DNA from: Mongoliimonas terrestris
GTDB taxonomy: Bacteria > Pseudomonadota > Alphaproteobacteria > Rhizobiales > Pleomorphomonadaceae
DNA: 64,000 bases
Direction of reading: 5' to 3'
NCBI RefSeq assembly: GCF_001927285.1
Contig: NZ_MSIG01000007.1
Coordinates: forward strand, 124,001 to 188,000
Shown here one piece after another: positions 21,691 to 31,174 of the stretch; positions within the stretch are counted from its first letter, which is position 1; each line of letters begins with the position of its first letter. Under the pieces are notes generated by a model that saw only the letters and a list, made by a program, of their open reading frames with translations, was not told the origin of the DNA and made no database searches. The translations under genes were made by a program, and so were the position numbers.

Positions 21691-22410
21691 ATGACGATCT
21701 TCGGTCGGCTGTCGGGACGTGTGCGCGTGAGCGCCGCCGCGGTGGGTCTCGCCGGCCTCGTCGCCCTCGGGGGCTGCGCCAAGGCGCCGGACATCACCGG
21801 GTCGCTGCCCTCCGACGACTATCGCAAGCGCCATCCGATCACCGTGGAGGAGGCGCCGGAGACGCTCGACATCGCCGTCGGCCACGGCTCGCCGGGCTTG
21901 TCGCCCAACGACCGCGACCGGGTCATGGCGTTCGCCGCCGACGCCCGCGAGAAGGCCACCGGCTCCCTCGTCATCATGGTGCCGTCGGGCGCCGCCAACG
22001 ACCGCACCGCTGCCGCCGTCGCCCGCCACGTGGTGGCGACGGTCGACCGGGCCGGCCTGCCGCGCACCCTCGTGGAGACGCGCCCCTATGCGGTGGTCGA
22101 GCCGGAGGTCGCCGCGCCGATCCGGCTCAGCTACAGCCGCATCAAGGCGGTCGGACCGCGCTGCGGCGCCTGGGCGGAGAACATCTATCGCGACGCCACC
22201 AACGACAGCGACAGCGAATTCGGCTGCACCACCCAGGCGAACCTCGCCGCCATGGTGGACGATCCGGCCGACCTGATCGCCCCGCGCGCAGGCACGCCCG
22301 CCAGCGGCGCCCGCCGCACCGTCCAGTACGGCAAATGGGTCACCGGCGAACAGCCGTCGTCCACCGCCCCGATCGAGGGCGGTTCGTTGTCCAGCGTTGG
22401 AGGGGGCTGA
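21691..22410 (+). CDS. cpaD: Pilus assembly lipoprotein CpaD
   Basis: A 239-residue outer-membrane lipoprotein, the probable pilotin partner of the secretin. The lipobox LGGC lies at about residue 28. The ATG at 21691 is chosen because AGAGGAG ends 9 bases before it and it gives a clean lipoprotein signal. An in-frame ATG at 21655 overlaps the cpaC end and would spoil the signal. The conserved CpaD motifs SYSRIKAVGPRCGAWAEN and FGCTTQANLAAMVDDP with the PADL region are present. Its stop overlaps the cpaE start (TGATG). Confidence 0.92.
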   Translation: MTIFGRLSGRVRVSAAAVGLAGLVALGGCAKAPDITGSLPSDDYRKRHPITVEEAPETLDIAVGHGSPGLSPNDRDRVMAFAADAREKATGSLVIMVPSGAANDRTAAAVARHVVATVDRAGLPRTLVETRPYAVVEPEVAAPIRLSYSRIKAVGPRCGAWAENIYRDATNDSDSEFGCTTQANLAAMVDDPADLIAPRAGTPASGARRTVQYGKWVTGEQPSSTAPIEGGSLSSVGGG

Positions 22411-23690
22411 TGGATCGAGCGACAGCAGGCGGCGTGCCCGCGCCCGGCGACCGGATCGCCGAGAACGTGGACCTGAGGCCGATCCCGCGGATCGCCATCC
22501 AGGCCTTCTGCGAGACCCCGGAGGTCGCCGCGGCCCTGGAGCAGGCGGCGGGCGACCGGCGCATGGCCCGCACCCACGTGAAGATCCACATGGGCGGCAT
22601 CGCCGCCGCCACCGACTTCTACAGCTCCGCGCCGACGCCCAACCTCCTCTTCGTGGAGAGCAAGGAGCGGCGCGAGAAGGCGCTCGAGCAGGTCGACCGG
22701 CTGGCGGCCGTCTGCGACGGCGGCAGCAAGGTCATCCTCGTCGGCCACTATGACGACGTGGCGCTCTACCGCGAGCTCCTGAAGCGCGGCGTCAGCGACT
22801 ACATGGTGGCGCCGTTCGACCTCTTCGACGTGATCCGCGAGATCGGCGAGCTCTACCTGTCGCCGGACGCCGGGCCGGTCGGCCGCACCGTCGCCTTCCT
22901 CGGCGCGCGCGGCGGGGCGGGCTCGTCCACCGTCGCCCACAACGTCGGCTTCGCCCTCTCGCGCGACTTCGAGTCCGACGTGGTGATCGGCGACTTCGAC
23001 CTCGCCTGGGGCACCGCCGGCCTCGACTTCAACCAGGACCCGGCCCAGGGCATCGCCGACGCGGTGTTCTCGCCGGAGCGGATCGACGACGTCTACCTCG
23101 ACCGCATCCTCGCCAAGTGCGCCGACAACCTCAGCCTGCTCGCCGCGCCGGCGACGCTGGAGCGCACCTACGACTTCGACGAAACGGCCTTCTCCACCCT
23201 CGTCGACGTCATGCGCGCCGGGGTGCCGGCCGTGGTGCTCGACATCCCGCACGTCTGGAGCGGCTGGGTGCGGCAGACCCTGATGACCGCCGACGAGGTG
23301 GTGATCACCGCCATGCCGGACCTGGCGTCGCTGCGCAACTCCAAGAACCTCGTCGACCAGCTGAAGCTGATGCGCCCGAACGATCTGGCGCCCAGGCTGG
23401 TGATCAACCAGGTCGGGGTGCCCAAGCGGCCGGAGATCAAGCCGGACGACTTCCGCAAGGCGCTGGAGCTCGACATCGCCGCCGTGATCCCGTTCGACCC
23501 GGCCCTCTTCGGGGCCGCCGCCAACAACGGCCAGATGATCGCCGAGGTGAGCGCCAAGAGCCCGATCGCGGACGCCTTCTCCGATCTGGCCCGGCGCGTG
23601 ATGGGACGCGAGCCGGTGCGCAAGGCCCGCAAGGGAGCGTTCGCGCCGCTCCTGTCGCGTTTGTCCCTTGGCCGCCGAGCGCCCGGCTGA
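22410..23690 (+). CDS. cpaE: Pilus localisation ATPase CpaE (TadZ)
   Basis: A 426-residue MinD/ParA-like protein with an N-terminal receiver-like domain (about residues 25-150) and an ATPase domain. The deviant Walker A is GARGGAGSST near residue 165, where the signature lysine of the ParA family is absent at the first position, as in many TadZ proteins. DFDLAWGTAGLDF corresponds to the Walker A' region. It places the pilus machine at the pole in related bacteria. The start ATG overlaps the cpaD stop. Confidence 0.92.
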   Translation: MDRATAGGVPAPGDRIAENVDLRPIPRIAIQAFCETPEVAAALEQAAGDRRMARTHVKIHMGGIAAATDFYSSAPTPNLLFVESKERREKALEQVDRLAAVCDGGSKVILVGHYDDVALYRELLKRGVSDYMVAPFDLFDVIREIGELYLSPDAGPVGRTVAFLGARGGAGSSTVAHNVGFALSRDFESDVVIGDFDLAWGTAGLDFNQDPAQGIADAVFSPERIDDVYLDRILAKCADNLSLLAAPATLERTYDFDETAFSTLVDVMRAGVPAVVLDIPHVWSGWVRQTLMTADEVVITAMPDLASLRNSKNLVDQLKLMRPNDLAPRLVINQVGVPKRPEIKPDDFRKALELDIAAVIPFDPALFGAAANNGQMIAEVSAKSPIADAFSDLARRVMGREPVRKARKGAFAPLLSRLSLGRRAPG

Positions 23691-23714
23691 CCGGGCAGGG
23701 AGTGAAGTGCAACG

Positions 23715-25202
23715 ATGTTCGGCAAGCGAGGAAACTTCGGACAGAGCGACGGCGCGGCCAAGCCGCTGAAGCCGACGGCGCCGCCGCCGTCGACCTCCGC
23801 GGCGCCCCCGCCGCCGGCCGCCAGCGCGCCGCCGCCGAGGAGCGACGCCAAGCCCGCCGGGTCGGGCGGCGGCCTCGCCACGCCCATGCCGGCGGAGCGG
23901 CGCAAGTCCGACAACTACTATGACGTCAAGTCGTCCATCTTCTCCGCCCTCATCGAGACGATCGACCTCTCCCAGCTCGCCAAGCTCGACGTGGAGACGG
24001 CGCGCGAGGAGATCCGCGACATCGTCAACGACATCATCCAGCTGAAAGCGGTGGTGATGTCGATCTCCGAGCAGGAGGAACTGCTCGACGACATCTGCAA
24101 CGACGTGCTCGGCTACGGGCCGCTGGAGCCGCTGCTCGCCCGCGACGACATTGCCGACATCATGGTCAACGGCGCCAACACCACCTACATCGAAGTCGCC
24201 GGCAAGGTGCAGCAGACCGGCATCCGCTTCCGCGACAACACCCAGCTGATGAACATCTGCCAGCGCATCGTCAGCCAGGTGGGCCGCCGGGTGGACGAGG
24301 CCTCGCCGATCTGCGACGCGCGCCTGCCGGACGGCTCGCGCGTCAACGTCATCGCGCCGCCGCTCGCCATCGACGGCCCGACCCTCACCATCCGCAAGTT
24401 CAAGAAGGACAAGCTGACCCTCGGCCAGCTCGTCAAGTTCGGCTCCATCTCGCCGGAGGGCGCCACCATCCTGGAGGTGATCGGCCGCGTCCGCTGCAAC
24501 GTCATCGTCTCCGGCGGCACCGGCTCGGGCAAGACCACGCTCCTCAACTGCCTCACCGCCTTCATCGAATCCGACGAACGCATCATCACCTGCGAGGACG
24601 CGGCGGAGCTGCAGCTGCAGCAGCCCCACGTGGTGCGCCTGGAAACCCGCCCGCCCAACCTGGAAGGGGAGGGGCAGGTGACCATGCGCGATCTCGTCAA
24701 GAACTGCCTGCGCATGCGCCCCGAACGCATCATCGTCGGCGAGGTGCGCGGCCCGGAGGCGTTCGACCTCCTCCAGGCCATGAACACCGGCCACGACGGC
24801 TCCATGGGCACGCTCCACGCCAACTCCCCGCGCGAGGCGCTCTCGCGCGTGGAATCCATGATCACCATGGGCGGCTACACCCTGCCGTCGCGCACCATCC
24901 GCGAGATGATCTGCGCCTCCGTCGACGTGGTGGTGCAGGCCGCGCGCCTGCGCGACGGGTCGCGCCGCATCACCCACATCACCGAGGTGGTGGGCATGGA
25001 AGGCGACGTGATCGTCACCCAGGACCTCTTCCTCTACGACGTGGTCGGCGAGGACGAGCACGGCCGCCTGATCGGCCGGCACCGCTCCACCGGCATCGGC
25101 CGGCCGCGCTTCTGGGATCGGGCTCGCTACTACGGCGAGGACAAGCGCCTCGCCGCCGCCCTCGACGCCGCCGAGGCGGACGAACTGCCGGCCTTCAACT
25201 GA
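23715..25202 (+). CDS. cpaF: Tad secretion ATPase CpaF (TadA)
   Basis: A 495-residue hexameric traffic ATPase that drives pilus extension and probably retraction. The proline- and alanine-rich N-terminus (about 1-60) is followed by the all-alpha domain and then a RecA-like core. The core has Walker A GGTGSGKTT near residue 267, an Asp box with paired Glu (ITCEDAAEL), Walker B RIIVGEVRGPE and the His box GHDGSMGTLHANS. It begins 24 bases after cpaE. Confidence 0.95.
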   Translation: MFGKRGNFGQSDGAAKPLKPTAPPPSTSAAPPPPAASAPPPRSDAKPAGSGGGLATPMPAERRKSDNYYDVKSSIFSALIETIDLSQLAKLDVETAREEIRDIVNDIIQLKAVVMSISEQEELLDDICNDVLGYGPLEPLLARDDIADIMVNGANTTYIEVAGKVQQTGIRFRDNTQLMNICQRIVSQVGRRVDEASPICDARLPDGSRVNVIAPPLAIDGPTLTIRKFKKDKLTLGQLVKFGSISPEGATILEVIGRVRCNVIVSGGTGSGKTTLLNCLTAFIESDERIITCEDAAELQLQQPHVVRLETRPPNLEGEGQVTMRDLVKNCLRMRPERIIVGEVRGPEAFDLLQAMNTGHDGSMGTLHANSPREALSRVESMITMGGYTLPSRTIREMICASVDVVVQAARLRDGSRRITHITEVVGMEGDVIVTQDLFLYDVVGEDEHGRLIGRHRSTGIGRPRFWDRARYYGEDKRLAAALDAAEADELPAFN

Positions 25203-25232
25203 TCCGCCGTCCCGCGAAGGTGAGTGCGACCC

Positions 25233-26243
25233 ATGCTGTTCGGTATCGATACCACCGTCCTCGCCATGATGGGCCTGATCGGCCTGTCGGCGGCGGCGGT
25301 CGCCTACGCGCTGCTCTACGGCCGCATCGCCTCGGAAAAGCAGCGTGATGAGCGCCTCGTCCGCGTCGCCGCCGCCCCGGTGCGCACCGCCGGCGCCGGC
25401 GGGCGCAAGGCCGACCCGGTGTCGTCGCGCAAGCGCTCGGTGCAGGACACACTGAAGGACATCGAGCTCAAGCAGAAGTTCAAGGCTGCCCGCTCCACCA
25501 ACCCGCCCATGCCGCTCCGTCTCCAGCAGGCGGGCCTGAAGCTCTCCATGGGCAAGTTCTGGATCTTCAGCGCCATCACCGGCGTGCTCTGCTTCTTCGG
25601 CATGCTGATCGCCGGCATGCCGCTGACGGTCGGGCTCGGGGCGGCCGTCGTCGGCGCGCTCGGCCTGCCGCGCTTCCTCGTCAACTACCTGCGTAAGCGC
25701 CGCCAGGCCGCCTTCCTCGATGAACTGCCCAACGCGGTCGACGTCATCGTGCGCGGCGTCAAGGCCGGCCTGCCGCTCAACGACTGCCTCCGGATGATCG
25801 CCTCCGAGGCCAAGGAGCCCCTCCGCAGCGAGTTCCGCGCCGTGGTGGACGCCCTTGCCATCGGCATTCCCCTCGACGAGGCCATCTCCCGCCTGTTCGA
25901 GCGCATGCCGCTGCCGGAGAGCAACTTCCTCGTCATCGTCATCTCCATCCAGGCCAAGGCCGGCGGCAACCTCTCCGAGGCGCTCGGCAACCTCGCCAGG
26001 GTGCTCCGCGAGCGCAAGAAGATGCGCGCCAAGATCCAGGCGGTCAGCATGGAGGCCAAGGCGTCGGCCGGCATCATCGGCTCGCTGCCGCTCATCGTGA
26101 TGGCGCTCGTGTGGATCACCAGCCCGGACTACATCTCCATCCTGTGGACCGATCCGCGCGGCCAGGTCGTGCTCGGCGTCTCGGCGCTGGTGATGTTCAC
26201 CGGCGTCATGGTGATGCGCAAAATGATCAACTTCGACATCTGA
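25233..26243 (+). CDS. tadB: Tad inner-membrane platform protein TadB
   Basis: A 336-residue membrane protein with a T2SSF/GspF domain, including LPNAVDVIVRGVKAGLPLNDCLRMIA and VISIQAKAGGNLSEALGNLARVLRERKKM. It has an N-terminal helix, two central helices and a C-terminal pair. AAGGTGAG lies 8-9 bases before the ATG at 25233, which is chosen over a GTG at 25224. With TadC it forms the platform on which CpaF acts. Confidence 0.94.
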   Translation: MLFGIDTTVLAMMGLIGLSAAAVAYALLYGRIASEKQRDERLVRVAAAPVRTAGAGGRKADPVSSRKRSVQDTLKDIELKQKFKAARSTNPPMPLRLQQAGLKLSMGKFWIFSAITGVLCFFGMLIAGMPLTVGLGAAVVGALGLPRFLVNYLRKRRQAAFLDELPNAVDVIVRGVKAGLPLNDCLRMIASEAKEPLRSEFRAVVDALAIGIPLDEAISRLFERMPLPESNFLVIVISIQAKAGGNLSEALGNLARVLRERKKMRAKIQAVSMEAKASAGIIGSLPLIVMALVWITSPDYISILWTDPRGQVVLGVSALVMFTGVMVMRKMINFDI

Positions 26244-26251
26244 GGGCGGGC

Positions 26252-27226
26252 ATGTCCGGTTTCATCGATACGGTCCGCGACCCCGTCTTCCTGATGTCGA
26301 CGCTGATCGCCGTCGCCATCTTCATGACGGTGCTGTCGATCGCCATGCCCATGCTGCAGCCCGACCGGCTGCAGAACCGCATGAAGGCGGTCGCCGTGGA
26401 GCGCGACAAGATCCGCGCCCGCGAACGCGCCCGCCTCCAGGCGGAAAGCAGCCGGGGCAGCCTGCGCGGCAAGGAATCCAAGCGCTACATGCGCGACCTT
26501 GTCACCCGGCTCTCCCTGAAGAACGCGCTCGCCGACCAGAAGACCGAGCAGATGCTGCTCCAGGCGGGTCTTCGCGGCGAGGCGCCGCTGACCATCTTCC
26601 TGTTCGCCCGCTTCGTCCTGCCCTTCATCTTCCTCGCCGTCGCGATCTTCTACGTCTTCATCGTCCTGAAGCTCGACCGGCCGCCCATGTTCAAGGCCGC
26701 GATCTGCATCGGCGCCGGCTATCTCGGCTTCTACCTGCCGATCGTCTACGTCAAGAACATGGTCAACAAGCGCCAGCTCTCCATCAAGCGCTCCTTCCCG
26801 GACGCGCTCGACCTGCTGCTGATCTGCGTGGAATCCGGCATGTCGATCGAGGCGGCCATGCGCAAGGTGGCCGAGGAGATCGCCATCCAGTCGGTGGAGC
26901 TCGCCGAGGAGTTCAGCCTCACCATGGCCGAGCTCGCCTTCCTGCCCGACCGGCGCATGGCCTACGAGAACTTCGCCGCCCGCGTCGGCCTCGACGGCGT
27001 CAAGTCGGTCTGCCTATCGCTGATCCAGTCGGAGCGCTACGGCACGCCGCTCGGCAGCACGCTCCGCGTTATGGCACAGGAAAACCGCGACATGCGCATG
27101 AACGAGGCGGAGAAGAAGGCGGCCGCCTTGCCGCCGAAGCTCACCGTGCCGATGATCGTCTTCTTCCTGCCGGTGCTGTTCGCCGTCATCATGGCGCCGG
27201 CCATCCTCAAGGTCATGGCGCTCTGA
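26252..27226 (+). CDS. tadC: Tad inner-membrane platform protein TadC
   Basis: A 324-residue paralogue of TadB with the T2SSF motif FPDALDLLLICVESGMSIEAAMRKVAEE and a final hydrophobic helix (LPVLFAVIMAPAILKV). It starts 8 bases after tadB, with GAGGGCGGG as ribosome site. It is the last gene of the pilus operon here. TadD, which often follows, is not present, and the next gene is convergent. Confidence 0.94.
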   Translation: MSGFIDTVRDPVFLMSTLIAVAIFMTVLSIAMPMLQPDRLQNRMKAVAVERDKIRARERARLQAESSRGSLRGKESKRYMRDLVTRLSLKNALADQKTEQMLLQAGLRGEAPLTIFLFARFVLPFIFLAVAIFYVFIVLKLDRPPMFKAAICIGAGYLGFYLPIVYVKNMVNKRQLSIKRSFPDALDLLLICVESGMSIEAAMRKVAEEIAIQSVELAEEFSLTMAELAFLPDRRMAYENFAARVGLDGVKSVCLSLIQSERYGTPLGSTLRVMAQENRDMRMNEAEKKAAALPPKLTVPMIVFFLPVLFAVIMAPAILKVMAL

Positions 27227-27302
27227 CCATCCAGGCGCCCCGCCGGGCAGGGCGGGCCACCCGGCCCGCCGCTCCGAAGGGCGAGGGCCCCGGCCGCCGG
27301 CC

Positions 27303-28469
27303 TCAGCGCGCGAGCAGACGCTCCGCCAGCGCCACCCACCAGCTCACCCCGTAGGCGATCGCCCCGTCGTCGAAGTCGTAGGCCGGGTGATGGAGGCCCG
27401 CCGAGGGGCCGTTGCCCATAAAGATGTAGGCGCCGGGCCGTTTCTCCAACAGATAGCTGAAGTCCTCCGCCCCCATCATCGGGTCCGCCGTCTCGGTCAC
27501 CTGCCCCGGCCCCACCACGGCGCGGGCGACGTCGGCGGCGAGCCGTGTCGCCTCCGGGTCGTTCACGGTCACCGGATAGCCGGGGGTGTAGGTCACGTCC
27601 GCCCGCGCGCCGTAGACCGCCGCCGTCGCCTCGGCCACCGCGCGCACCCGCGCCTCCACGGCCGTCCGGACGGCGGGATCGAGGGTCCGCACCGTGCCGG
27701 ACAGAAGCGCGGTCTGCGGGATCACGTTGTTGGTGTCGCCGGCGTGGAACTGGGTGACCGACACCACCGCCGCCGACAGCGGATCGGCGTTCCGCGAGAC
27801 GATCGACTGCAGCGCCATCACCACGTGGGCGCCCACCAGCACCGGGTCGATGGTCGTCTGCGGCTTGGCGGCGTGGCCGCCGCGCCCCTCGATCTCGATG
27901 CGGAACACGTCGGCGGAGGCCATCATGGCGCCCGGCCGGATGGCGAACCGGCCGACGTCGATGCCCGGCATGTTGTGCAGCCCGTAGACCTCCTCGAACG
28001 GGAAGCGTTCCAGAAGGCCGTCCTCCAGCATGGTCCGGGCGCCGGCCCCGCCTTCCTCGGCGGGCTGGAAGATGAACACGATGGTGCCGTCGAAGGCGCG
28101 CGTCTCGGCCAGGTGCCGGGCGGCGCCGAGCAGCATGGCCGTGTGCCCGTCGTGGCCGCAGGCGTGCATGGCGCCCGGCACCGTGGACTTGTGCGGCACC
28201 TCGGCGATCTCCTGGATCGGCAGCGCGTCCATGTCGGCGCGGAGCGCGATCCGCCGGCCGCCCGGCCCGTTCCGGCCGTGCAACTCGCCCACCACGCCCG
28301 TGCGGCCGACGCCCTCGGTCACCGTGTCGAAGCCGAAGGCGCGCAGCTTGTCGGCCACCACGCCCGCCGTCCGGTGCACCGCGTAGAGCACCTCCGGATG
28401 GCGGTGCAGGTCCTGCCGCCAGAGGGTGATCTCGGGAACCATGTCGGCGGCGCGGTTGAGGAGCGGCAA
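27303..28469 (-). CDS. M20D-family amidohydrolase (hippurate/N-acyl-amino-acid hydrolase type)
   Basis: A 388-residue metallopeptidase-fold enzyme that removes acyl groups from amino acids or related amides. Signatures are RQDLHRHPE, ACGHDGHTAMLLGAA (metal-binding Cys and His), FQPAEEGGAGA (metal Glu and base), a lid domain with GGHAAKPQTTIDP, and MMGAEDFSYLL near the end. It is convergent with tadC and has no obvious operon partner. The exact substrate cannot be read from sequence. Confidence 0.9.
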   Translation of the reverse strand: MPLLNRAADMVPEITLWRQDLHRHPEVLYAVHRTAGVVADKLRAFGFDTVTEGVGRTGVVGELHGRNGPGGRRIALRADMDALPIQEIAEVPHKSTVPGAMHACGHDGHTAMLLGAARHLAETRAFDGTIVFIFQPAEEGGAGARTMLEDGLLERFPFEEVYGLHNMPGIDVGRFAIRPGAMMASADVFRIEIEGRGGHAAKPQTTIDPVLVGAHVVMALQSIVSRNADPLSAAVVSVTQFHAGDTNNVIPQTALLSGTVRTLDPAVRTAVEARVRAVAEATAAVYGARADVTYTPGYPVTVNDPEATRLAADVARAVVGPGQVTETADPMMGAEDFSYLLEKRPGAYIFMGNGPSAGLHHPAYDFDDGAIAYGVSWWVALAERLLAR

Positions 28470-28661
28470 GGGATCTTCTCCACGGAAAGGGACCCGTCAA
28501 CTTCGCCAACCCTCGGGCGAAACGCAAGGTGTCCTGCCGCCACGGCCACACCATTGCCGCCGTCGCCGCTATTGTCGGTCCTCGGCCGGCGGCGATTCGC
28601 CCGCCCTCCAACGCCGTCCCGTCCCTTCCGCCGTCTTCAGCCCATCCGGATCGCCCGCCCC

Positions 28662-29258
28662 ATGCCGCTCAGCCGCCGCGTCTTCCTCGCCGCCCCGCTC
28701 GCCCTCGCCGCCTGCCAGTCCGAGCCGGCGCGGGTCGCCGTGAAGCCCACCTTCTACGAGGACCTCGCCGCGCCGAACGCGCAGGTGGACCAGGGCCGCG
28801 CCCTCTCCATGATCAACCAGTACCGCGCCCGCAGCGGCGTCGGCGCCCTCGCGCTCGATCCGGAACTCGGCCGCATCGCCCGCGCCTACGCAACGGAGAT
28901 GGCGGCCGCCGACCGCATGTCCCATTCCCTCTCCGACGAGGCCCGGCTCGGCAACCGCCTGCGCGCCAACGGCTACGCGTTCGCGGCGGCGGGCGAGAAC
29001 ATCGCCGCCGGCTACCGCACCCTGGCGGAGGCCTTCTCCGGCTGGCGGGAGAGCCCCGCCCACGACCGCGGCATGAAGGACGCCGACATGACCCGCATGG
29101 GCATCGGCACCGCCTACAACCCGAACTCCAAGTACAAGGTGTTCTGGTGCCTGATCTTCTCGCGCCCGCCGGGCGATGCGGTCGGCGTCGCGGGCGTGCC
29201 GGGCGTCGCCGGCTCGCCGAGCGTGGTCACCGTGGCGGGCGCGCAAATCGGCAACTGA
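28662..29258 (+). CDS. CAP-domain lipoprotein
   Basis: A 198-residue exported protein. The N-terminus MPLSRRVFLAAPLALAAC combines a twin-arginine-like pair with a lipobox (LAAC, Cys18). A CAP/SCP domain follows: ALSMINQYRARSGVGALALDPELGRIARAYATEMAAADRMSH, with later GENIAAG and GWRESPAH. Bacterial CAP proteins are extracytoplasmic and mostly of unknown role. The glycine-, valine- and alanine-rich tail (about 170-198) is outside the domain. It stands alone, divergent from the amidohydrolase. Confidence 0.85.
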   Translation: MPLSRRVFLAAPLALAACQSEPARVAVKPTFYEDLAAPNAQVDQGRALSMINQYRARSGVGALALDPELGRIARAYATEMAAADRMSHSLSDEARLGNRLRANGYAFAAAGENIAAGYRTLAEAFSGWRESPAHDRGMKDADMTRMGIGTAYNPNSKYKVFWCLIFSRPPGDAVGVAGVPGVAGSPSVVTVAGAQIGN

Positions 29259-29460
29259 CGGCGATCGCGGCCTCGGGCCTTGCCGACCACTGAATAACCG
29301 GGAGCGCGAGCCTTGCCGCGCCCGCAAGGCCGATCCGCGCCTTTCATCCTACATCTTTAGGCCAAATCTTAAGCCTCTTCGGCGATGCGCAATTGAATCC
29401 CGCAGCGCACGCGCTCACACTCGTCGGTCATCGAACGACCGTGATCGAGTGCATTTCCCC

Positions 29461-31107
29461 GTGTTGACGCGTCCCTCCTTCGACAGTCTCGCCCGGGCCT
29501 TCCGGTGGTCCGTCCCGTCCCGCCTCAACATGGGCGTGGACGTGTCGGACCGGTGGGCGGCCGTCGAGCCGGACCGGCCGGCCATCCTCGCCCACCGGCC
29601 GGGCGGCGGCGTCGACGTCACCACCTTCGCGGACCTGTCGCGCCTTTCCAACCGGCTCGCCAACGCGCTCGCCGCCAACGGCGTCGGCCGCGGCGACCGG
29701 GTCGCCATCCTGCTGCCCCAGTCGGTGGAGGCGGTGGTCGCCCACGTGGCCGCCTACAAGATGGGCGCCGTCGCCCTGCCGCTCTCCATCCTCTTCGGCG
29801 TGGACGCGCTCGGCTACCGGCTGGCGCGCGCCGGCGCCAAGGCGGTGATCGCCACCGCATCCGCCGCCGAGAAGGTCGCCGCCGTGGCGGACGCCTGCCC
29901 GGACCTCTCGCTGGTGATCACCACCGACGGCCCGGCGCCCGGCGCGCTCGCCTTCGCCGACCTCCTCGCCCGCGCGTCCGACCGCTTCACGCCCGTCGAC
30001 ACCGGCCCGGCCGACCCGGCGCTGATGATCTTCACCTCCGGCACCACCGGCCTGCCGAAGCCGGCGCTCCACGGCCACAGCGTCCTCCTCGGCCACCTGC
30101 CGGGCATCGACCTTGCCCAGGACGGCCTCGGCCAGGCGGGCGACGTCATGTGGACGCCGGCCGACTGGGCCTGGGCCGGCGGCCTCCTCAACGCCCTGAT
30201 GCCGGCGCTCCACTTCGGCGTGCCCGTGGTGGCGCACCGGTTCGAGAAGTTCGACCCGGACCTCGCCTGCCGGCTGATGGCCGACTTCCGCGTCACCAAC
30301 GCCTTCCTGCCGCCGACCGCCCTCAAGCTGATGCGCCCGCTCCAGGGCATCCGCGAGCGGCACGACCTCCGCCTGCGGGCGATCGGCTCGGCCGGCGAGG
30401 CGCTCGGCCGCGAGGCCTACCAGTGGGCCCAGACCGAGCTCGGCCTGCCGGTCAACGAATTCTACGGCCAGACCGAGTGCAACGCGGTGATCGGCTCCGC
30501 CCACGCCCTCGGCGTCGGCCGGCCGGGCTTCATCGGCCGCGCCATCCCGGGCCACGACGTCGCCATCCTTGGGCCGGACGGCGCGCCCGTCGCGCCGGGC
30601 CAGCTCGGCGAGATCGCCATCCGCCGGCCCGACCCGGTGATGTTCCTCGGCTACGCGGGCGACGATGACGCGACCGCGGCCAAGTTCGTCGGCAACTGGA
30701 TGGTCACCGGCGACGCCGGCCTGATGGATGAGGACGGCTACATCGCCTTCGTCGGCCGCGACGACGACGTCATCACCTCCGCCGGCTACCGCATCGGCCC
30801 GGGCGAGATCGAGGACTGCCTCCTCGGCCATCCGGCGGTCCAGCTGGCCGTGGCGGTCGGCAAGCCCGATCCGGTCCGCACCGAGGTGGTGAAGGCCTAT
30901 GTGCGCCTGAAGCCCGGCGAGACCGGCGACGCCGCGCTTGCCGCCGCCCTCAAGGCGCACGTGCGCGAGCGCCTCTCCGCCCACGAATACCCGCGCGAGA
31001 TCGCCTTCGTGGACGAGATCCCCATGACCACCAGCGGCAAGCTGATCCGCCGCGGCTTCCGCGATCGCGCCCGCGCCGAGGCCGAAGCCGCCGACCCGGC
31101 CGCCTGA
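29461..31107 (+). CDS. AMP-dependent acyl-CoA synthetase
   Basis: An ANL-superfamily enzyme of about 548 residues that adenylates a carboxylic acid and transfers it to CoA. The P-loop IFTSGTTGLPKPALHGH, the FYGQTECN motif, the hinge region YIAFVGRDDDVITSAGYRIGPGEIE and the catalytic lysine in TTSGKLIRRGFR are all present. Relatives start about 20 residues before the IGVDVCDRW-like segment (here MGVDVSDRW), which points to a GTG at 29461 or 29449. No ATG fits and the ribosome site is weak. Medium-chain or aromatic acids are likely substrates, but none is proven. Confidence 0.88.
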   Translation: MLTRPSFDSLARAFRWSVPSRLNMGVDVSDRWAAVEPDRPAILAHRPGGGVDVTTFADLSRLSNRLANALAANGVGRGDRVAILLPQSVEAVVAHVAAYKMGAVALPLSILFGVDALGYRLARAGAKAVIATASAAEKVAAVADACPDLSLVITTDGPAPGALAFADLLARASDRFTPVDTGPADPALMIFTSGTTGLPKPALHGHSVLLGHLPGIDLAQDGLGQAGDVMWTPADWAWAGGLLNALMPALHFGVPVVAHRFEKFDPDLACRLMADFRVTNAFLPPTALKLMRPLQGIRERHDLRLRAIGSAGEALGREAYQWAQTELGLPVNEFYGQTECNAVIGSAHALGVGRPGFIGRAIPGHDVAILGPDGAPVAPGQLGEIAIRRPDPVMFLGYAGDDDATAAKFVGNWMVTGDAGLMDEDGYIAFVGRDDDVITSAGYRIGPGEIEDCLLGHPAVQLAVAVGKPDPVRTEVVKAYVRLKPGETGDAALAAALKAHVRERLSAHEYPREIAFVDEIPMTTSGKLIRRGFRDRARAEAEAADPAA

Positions 31108-31174
31108 CCGGCCGCCGCCGTCTCATCGCCGGCACGCGACGGCCGGCTCCGTCCGATTTTTCCGTGCGTCGGAA